64,000 nt of DNA from Lolium rigidum. Lineage: Eukaryota; Streptophyta; Magnoliopsida; Poales; Poaceae. Numbering within the stretch: position 1 is the first letter of the stretch; each line of letters opens with the position of its first letter. The stretch lies in assembly GCF_022539505.1 (NCBI RefSeq), contig NC_061512.1, positions 248,574,510 through 248,638,509 of the forward strand, written 5' to 3'. Under the pieces are notes generated by a model that saw only the letters and a list, made by a program, of their open reading frames with translations, was not told the origin of the DNA and ran no database searches. Of the stretch, positions 54,822 to 64,000 are shown piece after piece. The position numbers and the translations under genes are program-made.

Positions 54822-55709
54822 TGTCGGGGGGAAGACCCCGGGTAGGGCAATGGACGCGGAGCGGCCGGCTTGAGGACGGCCGGCTCGCGGCAAAGGCCGG
54901 CTGAGGAGCAGCCGGCTGGAGCCGTGGCCGGCTGCCTCGGAAGCCGGCTGGCTCTAAGTCCTAGTCGGCCTGGCTGCGGCCTTCAACGCTGTAGCTGGGC
55001 CGGCTTCTACAAGCCATATCCGACTGGGGTTTGTACCTCAGACCGACTCGAGGCTGGCGAGTCTTGCACCGGAAGGAACTGGGTAGGTGATCCGGGTTCA
55101 AAGGTCCACGCTGACCTCATCTCCCGTAAAGTACGGGGCACTGTAGAGCAGCAGTGCCACGCGCCGGACAGGCCATCATGGCGTACGTCGGACCGTACGC
55201 GCTACAGAGCATGATGACGACAACGACACCACCTCGCCATGCCGCTGACCTGAGCAGGCGGATGGGACGTGCCACTACGCTCAACGGCTCCCTGATGTCA
55301 GCGCCTCGGGAAGGAGCGGGAGCCGGAGCCGGCCATGCCGGCCACTAGACTATAGGGACTTATATGTAAAGTACCGGTGCCTATATAAGCCGGGCTACCC
55401 CCCTCGTGCGGGGGACGATCGATCACTTCTCATTCACTAGTCTTAGAGCTGCCCTGTGAGAGAGACCTTCGTCTACCTTAGCCTCCCAGGAGCAGCCGGA
55501 TATACAGCTCAAGGAGCACCATTGTATTGTGTCACTATCATATACACTCATAGCAGGAGTAGAGGTGTTACCTCCATCGGAGGGCCTCGAACACTGGGTA
55601 CGTCGCCGTGTCGCTCGTGCCCATACCCGCATCCGGATACCGCCGTGAGACCACAAGGAACCACATCGATTAGCCACCCTATGGCATATGTCATGACGAT
55701 ACCACGACA
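54822..55709 (+). repeat. 5' LTR (888 bp)
   Basis: Starts TGTCGGGGGGAAGACC and ends CGATACCACGACA, with the PBS two bases further. A TATA box CTATATAAGCC lies at 55381-55391. GCCGGCT motifs are dense in the first 200 bases. Confidence 0.8.
55381..55391 (+). promoter_or_regulatory. TATA box in the 5' LTR
   Basis: CTATATAAGCC about 330 bases before the LTR end; the likely start of R is about 30 bases downstream, near the CCCCCCTCGTGCGGG stretch. Confidence 0.6.
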
Positions 55710-55711
55710 TT

Positions 55712-55729
55712 TGGCGCCCACCGTGGGGC
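55712..55729 (+). other. primer-binding site
   Basis: TGGCGCCCACCGTGGGGC lies two bases after the LTR end and is a common PBS in plant Gypsy elements. Confidence 0.85.
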
Positions 55730-56019
55730 CTTCAGCGTCCGCGGCCGGTGTCTTCATCCGGACGGGCCTCACCACCACCACCGGCGAGAGGGTCGCTTCG
55801 GGCTTGGTGCCGGAGATTCGGCTCCCTCGACTGCGTCAGCGACAACGCTGGCTGCTTCGCCGACCGGCCATTCCCTGCCGGCGGCAGCATCATCAGCTTC
55901 GGCGGCTTCGACGTCTACGTCGCCACCGTCGCACCACCGCGCTACCCGCGCGAGATCGTGCGCTGTGCAAGCCCTCCCCTGGAGCCGGCGCCAGCCTCAC
56001 CACCACCGGCCCCTGCATC

Positions 56020-57960
56020 ATGCAGGAGGTCATGGCCACCGGCGACGACGCCGGGGGCAAATCCACGCGCATCCGTGGGCCAGTGCTGGAGCGCGAAGCC
56101 GCTGCCGGCGCATCCGCCTCGGGCGCAAAGGCGCCGCCACCACCGTCCCGGCTGGAGGAAGTCCGGGCAAAGCTGAGCACCCCGCTCACGCCTGGCGCCG
56201 ACCCCACCACCATCGAGAAGGACACGGAGGAGCACCGCCGGCTCCTCCTCAAGCAAACGGAAGAGCGGCTGCCGCAAAGCGCCAGTGGGAAATCACCCAG
56301 CGCGAGTTCAACCGCGCCCACGGCCTCACGCCCGCCGGCGACAACCCAAGCCGAGCCGGCCAGATCCGCCGGAGAGGAGGCGCCCTGGGCGCCGAGATCG
56401 CCTGGGATGGCGCAGAATCGCCGGCTCCGTCTGCGGAGCAACCCGTCTACAACACCCCCGACAAGAACATGCTCGCGGCTGAAGCTGCCGCGGAGGAGCT
56501 GCGCTGCCTCGAAGGCGCAGAGTTACGCCGCCAAACGAGCGGGTGAGCTGAGCTGCTGAAGGCGGCCAACCGGCTGACCAAGGATCCCAGGTACGCCCAT
56601 GCCCCAGAGCTTCTCACGCTCGTGGCGCTGCAGGCAACGACCGGGACGGTCCGAGGGACACGGCCGAGTCCGCCTCCCCCGCACCAAGCCGGCGCGGCGA
56701 CTCCCGGAACACCCACGCAAGTTCCAGCCGCACAAGCCGGCCGCCCAGTGGCAACAGCGGCCGCAGCCGGCCACCATCAAGCCGGCACGACGAAGAAGAG
56801 TACGAGAGGCCATCCACCATCAAGCACCGCGCGGCTCCGAAGGCCAGCGGCCAGCGCCAGCCGGCCCGCTCCCGGCTGGGCCCGCGCGTCGAGCCAGCCG
56901 ACGCCAGAGATCGCCTCGACCGGCTGGTCGAATCCCGCATCGCGGAGGAAGAAGGGCCAGCCGGCCCCAAGTGCTTCGGGCCGCGGATCCTCAACGAGCC
57001 CATGATCGACGGCTTCCAGCTCCCCCCGACACGCCCAAGTACGACGGCACGGCCAAGCCGGAGGACCGGGCTGCGGGACTACTCCACCGCGGTCGGCATC
57101 GCCAAGGGCAACAAGCGGCTGGGCCGTGCGCTACTCCCCCCTCATGCTGCTCGGCTCCGCCCGCACATGGCTCAACAACCTGCCAGCCGGCAGCATCAAC
57201 GGCTGGCTCGACTTCGAGGACGCCTTCATCAGCAACTTCACCGGCACCTACCGCCGGCCGGGTCGCCCCCAACAGCTTGAGATGTGCAAGCAGGGCGCGG
57301 ACGAGACGGACCGTGCATACCTGACGCGCTGGTGCGAAATGCGCAACTCCTGCGAGGGCGTGCACGAGATCCAGGCAGTCGGCTTCTTCATGGCCGGCTG
57401 CCGGCCTAACACCATGCTTGTGGCACAAGCTGCGCCGCGGCGAACCCAAGACGATGGCTGCCTTGATGGCCATCGCGGACAAGTACGCGGCTGGCTGAAG
57501 GAACCGGCGGCACGCCGGCTGAGATTTCGCCGGCTCCATCCGGGCGGGACAACAACAAGCCGGCCGAGCACAAGCCGGCCGAGGGCGGCCACCACGGCAG
57601 CCGGCGGGACAACTACCGCGGCAAGAGGCACGGCGACCAGCCGGACCGCCGGTGCGGCTCCGCCCACGTGGCAGCCGTGTCGGACCACGCGGCGGCTGGC
57701 GGAAGCCGGCGCCGAAGCGAGACGGACCGGCCACGGAAGCCGAAGTACACCTTCGAGCAGATGCTCGACTCGCCGTGCAAGTACCACGGCGGCAAGAACC
57801 CCTCCAACCACACCACCCGCGACTGCCACTTCATGAAGCGGGCGACGAGTGGCGAGCCACTTCCGCCTCCACCCCCACCTCCACCGGCCGGCGGGCCGGG
57901 TGGCCAAGCCGGCGCGAAGCCAACAACCTCGAGCACCACGAGGCTAACCAAGTGCACCAT
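56020..57960 (+). pseudogene. gag polyprotein, decayed
   Basis: The frame from ATG 56020 (MQEVMATGDDAGGKSTRIRG) has an alanine-rich start and a helix (EEHRRLLLKQTEERL). It then shifts frame at about 56270 (KRQWEITQREFNRAHGLTPA) and again near 56550. The capsid-like core is read at 57126-57480: MRYSPLMLLGSARTWLNNLP, then WLDFEDAFISNFTGTYRRPG and DRAYLTRWCEMRNSCEGVHE. A zinc-binding candidate CKYHGGKNPSNHTTRDCHF lies at about 57775-57835. At least four frameshifts separate these parts, so no full Gag can be made. Confidence 0.7.
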
Positions 57961-58807
57961 GGCGGCCGGTACCTGGCTGAGGATGCCACCTACATCATCT
58001 TCACCTCCGAGCCCGAGGACAAAACGAGCCAGCAGCGCCGTTCCCTCGAAGTCAACGCGGTCATGCCGCCGGTCCCCCGGTACCTAAACTGGTCAGAGCA
58101 GGCCATCACTTTTGATCGCCGCGACACACCGGCTGTCCTACCAAAGCCGGGCAGCTACGCCATGGTCCTCGACCCCACCATCGGCACAACCCGGCGCAGC
58201 GTGCGCTTCTCGCGTGTCCTCATCGACGGGGGCAGCAGCATCAACATCCTCTACCGCGACACCGCCCGCAAGCTGGGCATCCAGGAGGCCGAGTTGCGCT
58301 CCACCCACACCGTCTTCCATGGCATCGTGCCAGGCCACTGCTGCCGGCCGATCGGCCGGATCACCCCTGGAGGTCATGTTCGGCAAGCCGGACAACTTCC
58401 GCACGGAGAACATCGAGTTCGAGGTGGTGGACCTGGTCAGTCCCTACCACGCGCTCCTGGGCAGGCCGGCCCTGACCAAGTTCATGGCGGTGCCCCACTA
58501 TGGGTACCTGAAGATGAAGCTACCTGGCCCTAAAGGGGTCATCACCGTAGCCGGCGACTACCGCCGCTCCATGGACTGCGCCACGCAGAGCTCCAAGATG
58601 GCCCAGACGCTGGTCATCGCCACCGAGAAGCAGCTCATCCACGACGCCGTCGCCTTGGCTAAGGCCGCGCGGGCGGACATGCCCGCTGTGGGCAACCCGG
58701 CTGGGACGACTCACTTCCGGCCGGCCGGCAACACCAAGAAGATCCTGCTCGACCCGGCCCAGCCGGACAAGTACGTCACCATCGGTGCCGGCTTGAGCAG
58801 CAAATAG
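57961..58807 (+). pseudogene. retropepsin (protease) region of pol
   Basis: RFSRVLIDGGSSINILYRDT, with Asp-Gly-Gly at the catalytic position typical of this lineage, is read at 58204-58265. GHCCRPIGRITP follows, then a frameshift near 58360 to EVMFGKPDNFRTENIEFEVV and YHALLGRPALTKFM. The frame ends with SSK and a TAG at 58805-58807 where the polyprotein should continue into ESELTGFLRENRDIFAW. Confidence 0.75.
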
Positions 58808-58832
58808 GAAAGCGAGCTCACCGGCTTCCTCC

Positions 58833-61043
58833 GTGAGAATCGGGACATCTTCGCATGGTCTCCAAGGGACATGCCGGGTGTGCCGAGGGAGTTGGCTGAG
58901 CACCACCTCCACGTCGGGCACTGAAGCCAAGCCGGTGAAGCAGCCTCTCGGGCGCTTCGCCGAAGAACGAAGGAAGGCCATCGGTGAAGAAATCGCCCGG
59001 CTCCTAGCTGCCGGCTTCATCATGGAAGTGCTGCACCCGGACTGGTTGGCGAACCCGGTCCTGGTTTTGAAGAAGAACGGCTCCCGGCGCATGTGTATCG
59101 ACTACACCAGCCTCAACAAGGCGTGCCCGAAGGACCCCTTCCCCCTGCCGCGCATAGATCAAGTCATAGACTCGACTGCCGGCTGTGAACTGTTGTCTTT
59201 TCTAGATGCCTACTCAGGCTACCACCAGATTCCTTTGAATCCGGCTGATCAAATAAAGACTTCGTTCATTACCCCGTATGGGGCTTACTGCTACACGACT
59301 ATGCCATTCGGCTTGAAAAATGCAGGCGCCACCTACCAAAGGTGCATGCAAAAGTGTTTGCGGGATCAAATCGGCAGAAATGTTCACGCATACGTGGATG
59401 ATGTCGTTGTAAAAACCAAGGAGATGCCTACCCTCCTTGATGACTTGAGAGAAACCTTCACCAATCTGCGAAGATTCCGGATGAAGCTCAACCCGGCCAA
59501 GTGCACGTTCGGCGTGCCGGCCGGCCAACTCTGGGCTACCTCGTCTCTCGGCGAGGAATCGAAGCCAACCCGGAGAAGATCGGTGCCATTGAGAAGATGG
59601 AGCTGCCGCGGTGCCTCAAGGACGTCCGAAGTTCACCGGATGCCTGGCCTCCTTGAGCCGCTTCGTCGGCCGAGCTGGGGAGAAGGCACTTGCCCATGTA
59701 CCAGCTGCTTGAAGAAATCGGACAAATTCGTCTGGTCACCGCAGGCGGATGAAGCCTTCCGTGACTTAAAGCGCGTACTTTCGACCGCGCCCATCCTCGC
59801 ATCGCCGGCTTCGATGGAGCCGATGCTGTTGTACATCGCTGCCACCAATCGTGTGGTTAGCGTCGTCCTGGTGGTGGAGCGCAAAGAAGCCGGCAAGGAG
59901 CAGTCGGTCCAGCGCCCAGTCTACTATCTCAGCGAGGTGCTGTCCCAGTCAAAGCAGAACTACCCCCACTACCAGAAGGTCACCTACGGCGTGTACATGG
60001 CGGCCAAGAAGCTCAAGCACTACTTCCAGGAGCATCCCATCAAGGTGGTGGCCACAGCACCCTTGGCGGAAATCATTGGCAGCAAAGACGCCAACGGCCG
60101 GGTCGCCAAGTGGGCCCTGGAGCTAGCCGCCCACACCATCATCTACGAGCCGCGCACGGCCATCAAGTCGCAGATCCTCGCGGACTTCTTCGTCGACTGG
60201 GCCGAGATGCAATACCTGCCGCCTGTGCCTGACTCCACGCACTGGAAGCTGCACTTCGACGGCTCGAAGATGCGAAACGGCTTGGGAGCCGGCATCGTCG
60301 TCACTTCCCCCAAGGGAGATCGGCTGGACTATGTCCTGCAGATCCACTTCGCCGCATCCAACAATGTGGCGGAGTATGAAGCGCTCATCCATGGGCTGAA
60401 GCTGGCCAAGGAGATCGGCGTGCGTCGCATCCTCTGCTTCGGCGACTCCGACTTGGTTATACGGCAAGCATCGGGCGGCGGGACGCGAAGGACGCCAACA
60501 TGGCCTCGTACCGCTTCCACGTCCGGCGGTTATCCGGCTTCTTCGATGGCTGTGAATTCCACCATGTGCCACGAGCAAACAATGAGGCGGCGAGATGCCC
60601 TATCCAAGATTGGCTCAACCCGGCAAGCCATTCCGCCGGGCGTTGCCTTGGCGATTCTCAAGAAACCGTCCATCATACCGTCACCGGACTCGGATTCCAT
60701 ATTCGTGCCGGCTGACCCGAGGGCTTCACAGCCGAACCCGGGGGCTTCATTGCCCAAGTCGGGGGCTCATCGGCCAAACCCGCCGGCTTCTCAGCCCGAA
60801 CCCGGGGGCTTATCGGTCCAACGCGGGGCTTCTCAGCCAAACTCGGGGGCTTCTCAGCCAAACCCGCCGGCTTCACAGCCGAACCCGGCGACCACGCGGT
60901 CGAAACCGGAAGCTCCGAAGATGGAGGCCTTGGTGGTTAGCGTGTTTGAAATAAAATGCGTACCATCATGGGCACAAGAATTCCTCTCCTACCTCACCGA
61001 GGGTGTGCTGCCCAATGACGGGGGTTCAAGCCGGGCGGATTGA
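58833..61043 (+). pseudogene. reverse transcriptase with two RNase H regions and Pro/Gln-rich linker
   Basis: RT motifs: ANPVLVLKKNGSRRMCIDYT, FLDAYSGYHQI, MPFGLKNAGATYQRCM and the catalytic AYVDDVVV, all intact. About 40 residues at 59525-59640 are read in a shifted frame. The first RNase H-like region (EAFRDLKRVLSTAPILASPA, YPHYQKVTYGVYMAAKKLKH) is followed by a second, WKLHFDGSKMRNGLGAGIVV with NNVAEYEALIHGLKLA and FGDSDLVIRQ, the archaeal-type RNase H of Tat elements. A shift at 60475-60590 damages its end. Residues from 60715 form repeats of SQPNPPA/SQPNSGA. The frame carries on into the integrase after a shift at about 61018. RT could be functional; the full polyprotein cannot. Confidence 0.8.
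60718..60905 (+). repeat. tandem repeat coding a Ser-Gln-Pro-Asn-Pro linker
   Basis: Units such as GCTTCTCAGCCAAACTCGGGG and GCTTCACAGCCGAACCCGG recur about eight times (period roughly 21-24 bases), coding ASQPNPGA, ASLPKSGA and ASQPNPPA. They lie between the second RNase H region and the integrase. Confidence 0.75.
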
Positions 61044-62235
61044 GAGAAGGGCCAAGGCCTATACAATCATCAACCACGAGCTGTACAAACGCAGCGTAAG
61101 TGGGGTGTTCCAGCGGTGCGTCGAGCCGGCTGAAGGGATTGAACTCCTACGGGAAATCCACCAGGGAGAGTGCGGCCATCACGCCTCCTCCAGAGCCATA
61201 GTGGCCAAAGCCTTCCGGCACGGTTTTTACTGGCCGACTGCGCTCAGAGACGCAGAAGACTTGGTGAAGAAGTGCAACGGCTGCCAGCGCTTCGCAAAGC
61301 AGAGGCAAACGCCGGCTTCCGCCCTAAAAACCATCCCCATTACCTGGCCGTTTGCCGTATGGGGCTTGGATATGGTGGGCCCATTCAAGACAGCCCGAGG
61401 CGGCATGACACATCTCTTGGTGATGATTGATAAATTCACTAAGTGGATCGAAGCCAAGCCGATCAAGAAGCTGGATGGCTCCACAGCCGTCACATTCCTC
61501 AAGGAGATAATCGCGAGATACGGCTACCCGCATAGCATCATCACCGACAACGGCGGTAACTTCGCCGAAGGCGTATTCAAGCGCTACTGCGGGGAGATGG
61601 GGATCCGAATGGACCTATCATCCGTAGCACACCCGGAGACCAACGGCCAAGTGGAGAAGGCAAATGGCTTGATCCTAGCCGGCATCCGGCCCCGGCTGGT
61701 AGAGCCGCTCGAGCGCTCAGCCGGCTGCTGGATTGAAGAGCTGCCCAGCGTGCTGTGGAGCCTGCGCACAACACCTAACCGCTCAGTCGGCTTCACGCCC
61801 TTCTTCCTCGTATACGGGGCCGAAGCCGTCCTGCCGACTGACATCGAGCACGACGCGCCAAGGATCAAGTTATACACAGAAGCCGAAGCCAAAGAAGCTC
61901 GCGAAGATGGAGTCGACCTGGTTGAAGAGGTCCGGCTGATGGCCGAATCCAGGTCCGCCGTATACCAGCAAAGCCTCCGTCGCTATCACAGCCGGAAGGT
62001 CAAGTCCTTAGCATTCCGAGAAGGAGACCTAGTGCTCCGGCTGATCCAACGGACAGCCGGACAGCATAAACTAGCATCCCCATGGGAGGGTCCCTTCATC
62101 GTGAGCAAGGCGGTAGGCAATGATTCCTACTATCTCATAGATGCCCAAGAGGCCAAAAAGAACAAGGCGAGCAAAACTGACGAGGAGACAAAACGTCCCT
62201 GGAATGTCAGGTTGCTTCGACCATTTTACACTTGA
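61003..62235 (+). CDS. integrase of the Tat-type Gypsy element
   Basis: A 410-residue frame. The zinc-binding domain is HHASSRAIVAKAFRHGFYWP with CNGCQRF. The catalytic core has WGLDMVGPF (Asp), SIITDNGGNF (Asp) and HPETNGQVEKANG (Glu), all three residues present. RTTPNRSVGFTPFFLVYGAE and the C-terminal EGDLVLRLIQ, with LASPWEGPFIVSKAVGNDSY, follow. It normally forms the end of the pol polyprotein; the ATG at 61003 is just the first in the open frame, since the true sequence continues from the RT frame through a shift near 61018. It stops with TGA at 62233-62235. The enzyme inserts element DNA into chromosomes. Confidence 0.85.
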   Translation: MCCPMTGVQAGRIERRAKAYTIINHELYKRSVSGVFQRCVEPAEGIELLREIHQGECGHHASSRAIVAKAFRHGFYWPTALRDAEDLVKKCNGCQRFAKQRQTPASALKTIPITWPFAVWGLDMVGPFKTARGGMTHLLVMIDKFTKWIEAKPIKKLDGSTAVTFLKEIIARYGYPHSIITDNGGNFAEGVFKRYCGEMGIRMDLSSVAHPETNGQVEKANGLILAGIRPRLVEPLERSAGCWIEELPSVLWSLRTTPNRSVGFTPFFLVYGAEAVLPTDIEHDAPRIKLYTEAEAKEAREDGVDLVEEVRLMAESRSAVYQQSLRRYHSRKVKSLAFREGDLVLRLIQRTAGQHKLASPWEGPFIVSKAVGNDSYYLIDAQEAKKNKASKTDEETKRPWNVRLLRPFYT

Positions 62236-62830
62236 GAGCAGGAATGTATGTATCCCTTGTACCTCTTTTGTAAGTTATGAAAAAGCATGCGCCAAGAGCG
62301 CCGTTTCCGACAAGTTTTTCGCGTACTCTACTTCGTTTCGCCAATTGGCTTGAACCCTTTCACGCGACGGCTTAGTAACGTGATCCGATTTCCGACAGCC
62401 GGCTTCCGACCAGCTACAGACCGCAACCCGGCTGTCCGGCTGGCGGGAGTAAGGCCTAGGGAGCTGGCACGCGAAAAACGACTAAGGAAAGAGTAAAAGC
62501 GAGTTGACTTGCAACCTTTCATAAAAGTGTCGGACTGCCGAAATCAACTCATTCGACTGAAATACTATCGGCCTCACCCAGCGGCACGCTCTTGATCCGG
62601 CGACGGATCGCAAGTCGGACGTACGACCGGCAAGAGCACAGCCAAAGAGTGGGGCGGATGGGAAAAAGCGAATAAGTTGGAAGAAAGCAAGCCGGCACAC
62701 AAATGATTAACAAACACACTAAAGTGCATCATAATAAAAAGGCGATAATATTGTCATTACATAGGCACCCGGCATTCCGGGGATTTAATAATCTGTTTTG
62801 GCAAAAGCAAAGCTACATGAGCAGGAAAGC
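62236..62830. other. spacer between pol and the antisense gene
   Basis: No ORF on the plus strand. On the minus strand two imperfect copies of a short motif (AGRTSDLRSVAG / ASRTAGLRSVAG in translation, at about 62390-62470 and 62580-62660) suggest a local duplication. It probably holds the 3' untranslated regions of both converging genes. Confidence 0.5.
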
Positions 62831-63419
62831 CTAAGCACCGGCTGGAGGAGGACCAGCCGGATCATTAGCAGGAGGCGGAGACTCCATCTCGATCTCCTCG
62901 TCTTCAAGCTCCTCCTCCTCATCAGAGTGAGGGTTCGGATCCGCGACGAAGAGGCGTTTGTCGACGAAGTCGGCGATGGCGCTGGCTCGGGCAAGCCGGG
63001 CGGCCTTCTGTTCGGCCGAGAGCTCCTCCTCCACGCCGGCTCGCCGATACTCGAGCTGCCCCAGGTCCACCTCGTTGTACCAGGAGAGGACAAAGGACAG
63101 CGCCATGTCGGCGCCAGCGCGCGTGGCAGACCCCTTCCAGTCGATGAAGCGATCCGGCGCCTGCTCGATCAAAGAGGTGAGGCTGGAGATGTCTTGCGGC
63201 GCCGCCTCGCCGGGCCACAGCATCGGGACCAGCTCCTCAGCCGCCTTCCGGAGCTCCCAGCCAAACTTGGTGACGGGCTCGACGCGGGCAGCCAGGGACG
63301 ACATGTAGTCCTCCATGGTGAAGCACTCCGAGCTGCCCTCGCCAGTCGCCCGCCCCCTGGCCTCGCGCGCATCGCCAACGGCTGCCAAGGCCGCAGCCTG
63401 CGTTTCCGGGAAGGCCGCT
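62831..63419 (-). CDS. antisense gene of the Gypsy element, 3' exon
   Basis: The minus-strand frame from an acceptor CTTGTAG at about 63420 reads AFPETQAAALAAVGDAREAR and MEDYMSSLAARVEPVTKFGW, then DRFIDWKGSATRAGADMALS and EELSAEQKAARLARASAIAD. It ends in an acidic Glu-rich tail and a stop at 62831. A further exon upstream (63893-64000) ends at a donor CGG|GTGAGT with an open coiled-coil-like frame (EEVTAKSTELTATAKHW). The 3' ORF on the opposite strand is a trait of Tat elements, where it is often labelled putative gypsy-type transposon protein; its function is not known. Confidence 0.65.
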
Positions 63420-63489
63420 ACAAGAAAGAAGCATGTCAGAAGTCATCAAAGCCGAAATAAGCTGAAAAATGCAAATTTTCGAAGTCCTA

Positions 63490-63790
63490 AAGTAAGACTG
63501 GCGGCAGCCGGCACGAGCCGACTACCCCTAGCCCGAAGATGGAGATTCCGAAGCTCTAAAGTAGGGCGGCGGCAGCCGGCACGAGCCGACTGCCCCCAGC
63601 CCGAAGATGGAGATTTCGAAGGATCTAAAAAGAGCGGCGGCAGCCGGCACGAGCCGACTGCCCCCAGCCCGAAGATGGAGATTCCGAAGCTCTAAAGTAA
63701 GACGGCGGCGGCCGGCACGAGCCGACTGCCCCCAGCCCGAAGATGGAGATTTCAAGGATAAAAGAAAAGTCGGCGGCGACACGAGCCACG
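63490..63790. repeat. 65-70-bp tandem repeats in the antisense gene's intron
   Basis: Four to five units, each with GGCGGCAGCCGGCACGAGCC, GACTGCCCCCAGCCCGAAG, ATGGAGATTCCGAAG and CTCTAAAGTA. Starts lie near 63500, 63567, 63637 and 63702; the last unit is decayed. Confidence 0.8.
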
Positions 63791-64000
63791 CCCCAACTGA
63801 AGATGGAGATAAAAAAGATAAGTTTCGCAGCCGGCTACCAACGGAGGCTGGCAGCCGACGAAAGCCGGCAAAGGGAAAGGAACATAGAGGCACTCACCCG
63901 AAAAGCCACGATCAATCGCGCCAAGCAAGGTCCGTCCAATGCTTGGCAGTAGCCGTCAGCTCCGTGGACTTGGCGGTGACCTCCTCCTGAAGCGCAAGCC

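Larger units (their letters stand above)
54822..64000 (+). mobile_element. Tat/Retand-type Gypsy retrotransposon, 5' LTR through antisense gene (3' end outside window)
   Basis: Order on the plus strand: LTR, PBS, gag, protease, RT, RNase H, a second RNase H domain, integrase, then a gene on the opposite strand and repeats. Two RNase H domains and an extra downstream antisense ORF are traits of the Tat lineage. The pol region has several frameshifts and one stop. The element inserted into the satellite-like array. Its sequence is strongly enriched in CCGGC and AGCCGG. Confidence 0.85.

Noticed and set aside
1..64000. CRISPR arrays, rRNA genes and intact tRNA genes
   Set aside because: None seen. 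The regularly spaced repeats are eukaryotic satellites or transposon arrays without unique spacers, and the only tRNA-like stretch (41868) is SINE-like.

Overview
The window is repeat-dense nuclear DNA of a cool-season grass (Pooideae). The evidence is nested LTR retrotransposons, Stowaway, hAT and Mutator MITEs, a CACTA transposon, a LINE and plant-type GT-AG genes. The best taxonomic clue is a fungal-type GH5 beta-1,6-glucanase gene at 17.6-19.9 kb. A fungus-to-grass transfer of such a gene has been reported for perennial ryegrass and relatives (Loliinae/Dactylidinae), so Lolium, Festuca or Dactylis is the likeliest source. That placement is an inference from family knowledge.

Layout. 1-1522: the 5' end (LTR, PBS, gag start) of a minus-strand Gypsy element. 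2211-13609: a 4.9-kb solo LTR with TSD TCGTG, split by a complete 6.47-kb non-autonomous Gypsy element (3170-9641, TSD GTGAC, two 1509-bp LTRs). 15.7-16.6 kb: a decayed copy of a repetitive grass protein gene. 17.5-19.9 kb: the glucanase gene, with an intron enlarged by two MITEs and a 4-bp TA-repeat insertion that breaks the frame before both catalytic residues. 20-24 kb: MITEs and a 5'-truncated LINE carrying a hAT MITE.

24.1-30.6 kb: an F-box gene whose first coding exon has only 8 full codons. Its second intron holds a complete but defective chromovirus-like Gypsy element (24720-29233, TSD AGTTA). 31.9-41.4 kb or beyond: a CACTA-type element on the minus strand. It has a CACTACAAGAAA terminus at 31900, a 105-bp GC-rich tandem array, other internal repeats and a decayed Transposase_24-type ORF. 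Between terminus and ORF lies an F-box/DUF295 gene with a one-base frameshift. 42-43.4 kb: a Mutator-type foldback element and a local duplication with a Stowaway in one copy only.

44.4-54.8 kb: a satellite-like array of about 340-bp units, each with a conserved palindrome and a telomere-like motif. It has multi-kb higher-order duplications and an inverted flanking block. The array is cut at 54822 by a Tat/Retand-type Gypsy element that runs past the window end. This element has a 5' LTR, PBS, decayed gag, protease, RT with two RNase H regions, an intact-looking integrase and a downstream antisense gene.

Only three loci look like host protein genes: the transferred glucanase, the F-box gene and the DUF295 gene. 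Everything else recognisable is mobile or repetitive DNA, mostly inactivated. Exact target-site duplications give a relative order of insertion for several nested elements.
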